Shown in pieces: positions 58,501 to 64,000 of a stretch of DNA of 64,000 nucleotides. Within the stretch, counting starts at the first letter, position 1. The number at the start of each line of letters is the position of its first letter. A program made the position numbers and the translations under genes. The notes below the pieces were generated by a model that worked only from the letters and a program-made list of their open reading frames with translations, was not told the origin of the DNA and made no database searches. Origin of the DNA: Styela clava (Eukaryota > Chordata > Ascidiacea > Stolidobranchia > Styelidae); the NCBI RefSeq assembly GCF_964204865.1, contig NC_135254.1, positions 15,691,001 to 15,755,000 of the forward strand, read 5' to 3'.

Positions 58501-61500
58501 AGTACAGTAACACACTTATCTAAAATTATCTCCTATACATTTGACATTACATGTTGACATGTAATATTAATGTGCAATGATAGTCGAAAATATTGCAAAA
58601 TCACACAAAAAATAATTAGAAGGTTGCAGGACATGAATAACTATCAAAATCCAATGGATGTCTCGTTTCAAACGGGTTCGTATATCAGTATATTATGGCT
58701 AATTTTGGAATACTGATTTAGATTAAACAATGAGCAAACGCTAATACATAACCTAGCAGTAAGATTTGTTTACTGAGAGTCTCGTTCAATATGATTCATG
58801 TTGGGTTTCCTGCCTTTAAGTGAGCAGTTACATAAGGTTAATAATCAACATTCTACCACAAACCAGAACAAGATACCAATGGTAATTTCGTTGCTATTCC
58901 TTTTAGAATTTTCGTTCAAGATCGCACTTAACCTAGCTCGTTCTGTACATAATGAACTTATTGCTCTATGATGGTAAACCAACACATTAGGATGAAAGTG
59001 ATAAACTGTATACCACAGAACATAAAACATATATAAATTTTTAGGTCTCCGGTATGACGCAAGTACATCTCCCATATTTATTATAAATTTGTTATTTTTA
59101 AAAACAAGTTTAAGCTGCCAATGGACGACTTTCGTGCACAAGAACAATTACTGGACTTCGATCAGTTCTTATCAATATATCTTTTATTAATGCAACAACC
59201 TCACTTTTTAACAGATATTTAATAATTCTTTTTAACATTTTTTGCTTGTGAAAAAGTCAGTATGACACTGACATGTTAGCATTGGTTAAATACAGGTATA
59301 ATAATTATCCCTTTGACTACCGTTTATTTAACACTTGAACTCCTGTCCGTTTGTGTTCAATTTTAAGTTTCAGTAACCAAGGACGATTTGCACAAAAGTT
59401 ATATTCTCTCTAGAATATGTTCGGAATGGATTATGTTTTTTTCTTGGGTCCTGTAATTCCAATTATTGCACAGGTACCAGTTTGAATAACTTACCTAGAT
59501 AATTCTTCAGTATCTGGAAGATATTTGCTTGTAATTTCAGTGAGAATACCAAATAATTGATGTTCGTGAATACATAGAGCTGCCAACAGAATAATCTCAG
59601 CCCATGTAGTGCTCAGCAAAGTGGTGTGATCTGTTGAAATTTAGAAAGAAATGAAAACACGACCAAATCAAAGAAAATTATTGAACGAGTGGCATAAGAT
59701 ACCATTTTCAACATTGCAAACAAGGCTTTCAACATTAAAATACAAAAAATGAAAGAAATTGAATCGAGAAATTGACTTTTCTAACGTCTCAAGCTTTCAT
59801 TGAAATACTTTGGTACAATAATACTACAAAAGGCTACAGATGACTGGGCCACACAAACGACTTAAAATGGTATAAAACAATAAATTAAGATACTTTTTAA
59901 ATAACAACAAAGAAAAACTTACCCTTGATGGAAATTGAGTCGAAAAATGGTAATTTCTTTACCCACACAATTTGTCTGTAGAGCATCTCATCGGCGATTG
60001 TGCACAGGCAACTGAACAGATCATCCTAAATTCCAAAATTTTTATTTATGAAATTTCCTACGAAAGACTCATGACTTTAATGCAATTGGAAATATTCTAC
60101 GAGCTAACTTTATTCAGTGTTATATGTTCACGGTTTTCTCAAACTTGGTCAGTGGGGCCTCGGAACGATTCATTGGGGGCCCAATGAGAAAAGACTTTTA
60201 ACAAGTTAGAATTCACAATATCTGCATTAATTTGAGGTCAATTTCATACGATTATTTCAATACTTTCAATGTAATGAATTTATTCTTTATATCAGATAAC
60301 CACAAGGAGTCTTTTGAAAAAAAAACATGAATCATGGAAATATGAGAACCATTGGTGAATCTTATATATACAAAACCCATCAAGTCCAGTAATTGAAATT
60401 TAACAAACCTTGTTTATCTGTGATGTTATCAGTAATTTGCATTGAGATAAAGACACGAGATCAGAATCATCTTCTGCCTTCAATAATTGTTCGACCAGTG
60501 CACCGCTGCTCATTTCAGAAGCTGATTCTGGTGAATGTCTACGAGAGATGAAAAAAAACATGTTTGAATACATTTCTGAAATCATTTTCAAAATGAGTGA
60601 AATTAGAATCTGTTGCTCTGTTAGTGTTAATAAAAAGTTCCAAATGACAAAATATTATTTTTTGTCAAAAGTTCAATGATTATTTTTCAGTTATCAAAAC
60701 ATCATAAGCATGTACAGAAGGACCCAAAAAAACAGAACCCAGGTCATTTGTAACTTATTGTAGAGGGAAAATAACTTTTGTGCAAAGTGTCCTAGATTAT
60801 TAAACTTATGGGTACAATCATACACAAAATTTCCCTCATTTTCGCGGAATTATAAAAATTATAGATTCTGAACATTTGGCTCACCAATTCTTTCACCTAT
60901 TTATGCACATGAATGTCTTTGCATATGATTTCAACAAAAAGGAAATTGGCTGTCAACCTGCTGACTGAATGATCTGATCAATAAAACAAGCAAGCCACTT
61001 CACTGTCGAAATCATTTGTGTTTAATACTTATTTTCAATGCGGTAAAAATCAAACTTTTGCCACAGCAAGTAAAAATTCTCAAAATGCAATTTACTCCAT
61101 GTAATATAATAGAACTGTACTTACAGCCTCTGATTATGCCCGGCCAAATAAGGATTGTACTGAGATGCCTGGTTGCCAAATTGATAGGATTCATGTTCAC
61201 TGTAAAAAAAAAAATATAAATTTATTGAAGACACAAAGTTGAGTGTCAAAGTTTATATGAAATCAGTAACTTTTCATCATTATCTATTTGGAACTGTTCT
61301 TACACCCCTTAGTTAGGAATTCCCTAGTTTAATAAAAGAAATAAGAAACATTTGAGTATCACCCTCACCTTGTTGGGAACTGTGAGCTTAGTATTGAGGT
61401 AGCTGTGATTGAATTTTGGAAGTTGTTTGTTTGGGATGGAAGAGATGAGATAGAAGGAGATAAATTATTTGAGGTATTGTAGAACGAAATAAATGGATTC

Positions 61501-63626
61501 ATGGAAGATCCAGGCGAGAGGTTATTCATATTTCCATCGAGTCCCATGTGATTCTCTCTTAGACCATCTTCTTCAAATTCTTTTCCCGACATAATTCGTT
61601 CAATTTCTTCATCTGATATCTGGAAAAAAATAATTCAACAATATTAAGCGCAAGGTAGACAAGTAGTAGTAGTTATTAAATCTTTAAGATCTAACTGTGG
61701 TGACGTTGAGGGTTCGAATCTTGGGTTCAAATCCTTTGTCCACCACCTAACCCAGGGTGTAATAAATTGGGTAGGCAATGAATGCTGAAACAAAAAGAAT
61801 TCAGTCCCTATAAGTGGCTGCTTATGCAGAGCATTGTTCGAAGCAAAAGAACAGGTTACAGATTAAAAATATCAAGCAGAATTGTCAACTATATCCTGAA
61901 ATTGATACCAGTCCATATATAGTATTTGTGAAAATAAAATGCAATTTTAAAATGATATAATACCAATAACACTATTACTATCTATAATAATACTAATATT
62001 GTTATATAGAAGCAAGTAAGCAACAGTGATAAATGACACAAAAACCATATATATTACACTTTGTTATCCTACCTAAAGTATAGAATGACATCTAAATAAG
62101 GTAAGATTCAAATAGGATTGCCTTGAGTCATGCCGAATTAGTGCAGTCATATCCATCCATATTTCATTCCAAAAACTGGCATAAAAAATGTCAGTAAAGT
62201 TACACAACTTTTTGGTGTAAAGTTGTGATTTGAACAAGACATTTCATAGGATAAATTAATATTATAAATAGATTGTTTTTACCTGTACTGGACCAATGCT
62301 TTTATTTCGACCACCTGGCATTCCATCTTCCCGAATTGCTGTAATCAAAATAGAAAGTGGGTTGATGAAATAATATGGTACACTTAGATACAAAACAATA
62401 TTAGAATGTAATTGAGCCAAACTCATGAAAATTGAAAAATGAATTGAGAAAATGAAAAAAAAACTTTTTTTATTGAAATATTTGGTGAATATGGCTTCGG
62501 ACTTTAATTAAAACCGGCTCAAAAAAAGTTTTTCTTTGTAATTTTTTCAATGAAATTTTTTATTCTATTTCAGCATTTATACTTTTGTCTCTTGAAACCC
62601 TCAATATTAGACATTGGAAGGCTCAAAAATGTGTGGAACCACGAAATAAGCGTAGTATGGCAGAAAATCTCAGTAGTGAAGTAAGTTTCATATGTGCAGT
62701 CTTGCATGGCTAGATCCCCAAAATTAAACAGCCAGAATTTTCACACTTACCTTACTATATACTACTATTATGCCGAATACATTTTTCTATTTTGAAAGAT
62801 CTAAACAACTTCACAGCCAGAAGAGGTTATGATTATTACGCCAAAAAAAAAATTACCTTTTCTATTCATTCCCATTTGTAGACATTTCAGGAGCCTACAA
62901 AATTGACATCTATTTCTTTGTTTTCTTGACATAACACAATTTTTATTTCTGGTGCAGCGATACACTCTTTTGTTGCATATACTACGTTTGAAGAAACCTT
63001 TGCAGCCCTCACATGATATGATTCCGTAGTGGAGACCAGTTGCACGATCACCGCAAATAAGGCAACTTTTGGCTTCTTTGCCATCTTCTGGAGTAGAAAA
63101 AAAAAATTTAATAGTGTATATTCAATATTTTGAAACTCTACTACCAAAAATCACTGATGCATGACTGGGCAGAATAATGTAATCTTACTAATACTAAATT
63201 GTATATTCTGCACTTACATTCTAGGAAGTAGTTGAGATTGATACATAAGAGAACCTGTTATTAAATTTTTGAACCCAACAGTGTTTCTAACTGCGTGCAA
63301 TGTAAAATCATATTCAATAAAATCAAACCTTTAGTAACAAAAGGCATTTGATCTTCGATCTTAAAGTTGTTTTGCATAGTAGACTTGGCCAGATTAAATA
63401 GATTTGCATTTGGAAAAAGGTTTGGAGGCATAAGCGAAGCACCAGGAGAGAAGTCATCTCTCATGTGAGCGACAGGGGAACTTTGAAAGAGTGGAGACAT
63501 CGAGAACTGGCTCGAGGGAGGTGACAGTGATGACATCATTCCACCCATCCCAATAGCCCTGGCATGGTCCATTAAAGACATGCCACTGACGTTCTCGAAA
63601 CGACGTAACGACAAGTCCAAACTCAT
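55582..63626 (-). CDS. NR6A1: Orphan nuclear receptor, germ cell nuclear factor (NR6A1) type (11 exons)
   Basis: Predicted exons in coding order: 63329-63626, 62856-63087, 62283-62338, 61369-61619, 61125-61199, 60409-60538, 59923-60025, 59495-59630, 56383-56504, 55911-56137, 55582-55779. This gives about 608 residues if one extra base in exon 2 is ignored. Exon 2 encodes both C4 zinc fingers with P-box CEGCKGFF and the run [19 protein letters not shown]. Exon 3 gives the GCNF-type extension ([14 protein letters not shown]). The ligand-binding domain spans exons 6-10. The family binds DR0 repeats of AGGTCA and mainly represses transcription in germ and early embryonic cells. Asn/Ser-rich ends flank the domains. 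GG at 62,880-62,881 breaks the frame just after the last zinc-finger Cys, whereas one G would restore it. Intron 8 is 3.0 kb. Confidence 0.92.
57645..57770. mobile_element. Mariner-type MITE with 'cataaagtcc' termini
   Basis: Starts 'cagagtgaccataaagtccc' after TA and ends with the reverse of 'tagttgtccataaagacct'. The ends are imperfect inverted repeats of the Tc1/mariner pattern. It lies in the long intron 8 of the nuclear receptor gene, which otherwise shows no ORF of interest. Confidence 0.6.
59315..59453. mobile_element. Mariner-type MITE, family M copy 3 (partial)
   Basis: Shares 'tttaacacttgaactcctg', 'gatttgcacaaaagttat' and 'tctctctagaatatgtt' with copies 1 and 2, and ends 'cttgggtcctg' before TA. 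The 5' end is not clear. It ends 42 bp before exon 8 of the nuclear receptor on the + strand map, within intron 8. Confidence 0.65.
60715..60835. mobile_element. Mariner-type MITE, family M copy 4 (partial, reversed)
   Basis: Begins after TA with 'cagaaggacccaaaaaaac', then reverse-complement relatives of the family interior ('acttttgtgcaaagtgtcct', 'gggtacaatcatacac'). The far terminus is missing. In intron 5 of the nuclear receptor gene. Confidence 0.65.
61690..61870. repeat. tRNA-related SINE-like repeat, copy 2
   Basis: 'gggttcgaatcttgg' and 'gggttcaaatcc' are B-box-like. They are followed by 'aaattgggtaggcaatgaat', 'ttcagtccctata' and 'tgcagagcattgttcgaagc', matching the order at 33,045-33,225. 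In intron 3 of the nuclear receptor gene. Confidence 0.6.
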
Positions 63627-64000
63627 TTTTCTAATGGAATGCTTTTTCTACTGTGATTAAACTATTTTATATAAATACAAAAATGTCTGAAAATTAGAGA
63701 AAAAATTCATTAACTATAGTAAAATAGGCTGCCAATGAACTATAAACTTCATAGAAATAGTCAGATCTAATCTCACATACTTGAAATAATTTTTAATATA
63801 ATAAAAGTGATATAATTCTGTTCAGTTTTAATGCATTGCGCATTTTGTGTTAATTGAGTAAGATCATTACTGATATTAAAATACCATCCCTAAATGAGGG
63901 TGTCGTAACTGGTAATGTACTATAGTAGACCAAAATACACTACTTCCCACCAGTATTATACAAGACCAACCACCATATAAATACGCACTATTATATATTT

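Noticed and set aside
62887..63147. 86-codon - strand ORF across the nuclear receptor exon
   Set aside because: It is a shifted frame of the zinc-finger exon and crosses the splice acceptor at 63,087. The true frame gives the NR6A1 fingers.

Overview
This is a 64 kb piece of an AT-rich animal nuclear genome. It has spliced genes with GT-AG introns, a chordate-type F-box/WD40 gene, an NR6A1 (germ cell nuclear factor) orphan nuclear receptor, and a dense cover of non-autonomous DNA transposons. The compact introns and protein types would fit an invertebrate chordate such as an ascidian, but that assignment is inference. No bacterial or viral genome, CRISPR array or rRNA gene is visible.

Layout. 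(1) 1-10,050: no recognisable gene, only decayed DNA transposons. One hAT-like element (4244-6621) carries a second hAT-like element (5326-6116) nested inside it, and both still have 8-bp target duplications. (2) 10,050-25,715: a large inverted duplication with arms of about 7.0 and 8.2 kb around a spacer of about 0.5 kb. Each arm holds an eight-exon medium-chain zinc alcohol dehydrogenase gene. The two genes are tail to tail (11,839-15,975 on + and 18,407-23,651 on -). Both read as intact, with 372 and 373 codons. The arms differ by several insertions whose empty sites can be read in the other arm. (3) 25,733-28,700: another hAT-like copy and a 370-bp tandem duplication. (4) 28,758-51,589: a 22-exon + strand gene for a predicted protein of 1017 residues with an F-box and WD40 repeats, most like FBXW10. 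Its introns hold many transposons, including a 3.4 kb LTR retrotransposon (43,352-46,727) whose gag-protease-RT block is inverted relative to its integrase. (5) 51,590-55,580: a short hAT copy, two adjacent unrecognised ORFs, and otherwise nothing identified. (6) 55,582-63,626: an 11-exon - strand NR6A1-like gene, complete from start to stop except for one apparent extra base in the exon that encodes the zinc fingers.

The three host gene families are not an obvious pathway: a redox enzyme pair, a ubiquitin-ligase adaptor and a transcription factor. The most unusual features are the palindromic enzyme duplication with its arm-specific insertions, the internally inverted retrotransposon with a 14-nt foldback at its junction, and the single-base frameshift in the nuclear receptor. 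Exon coordinates were derived by hand from splice sites, reading frame and protein family resemblance. No alignment or database search was run.
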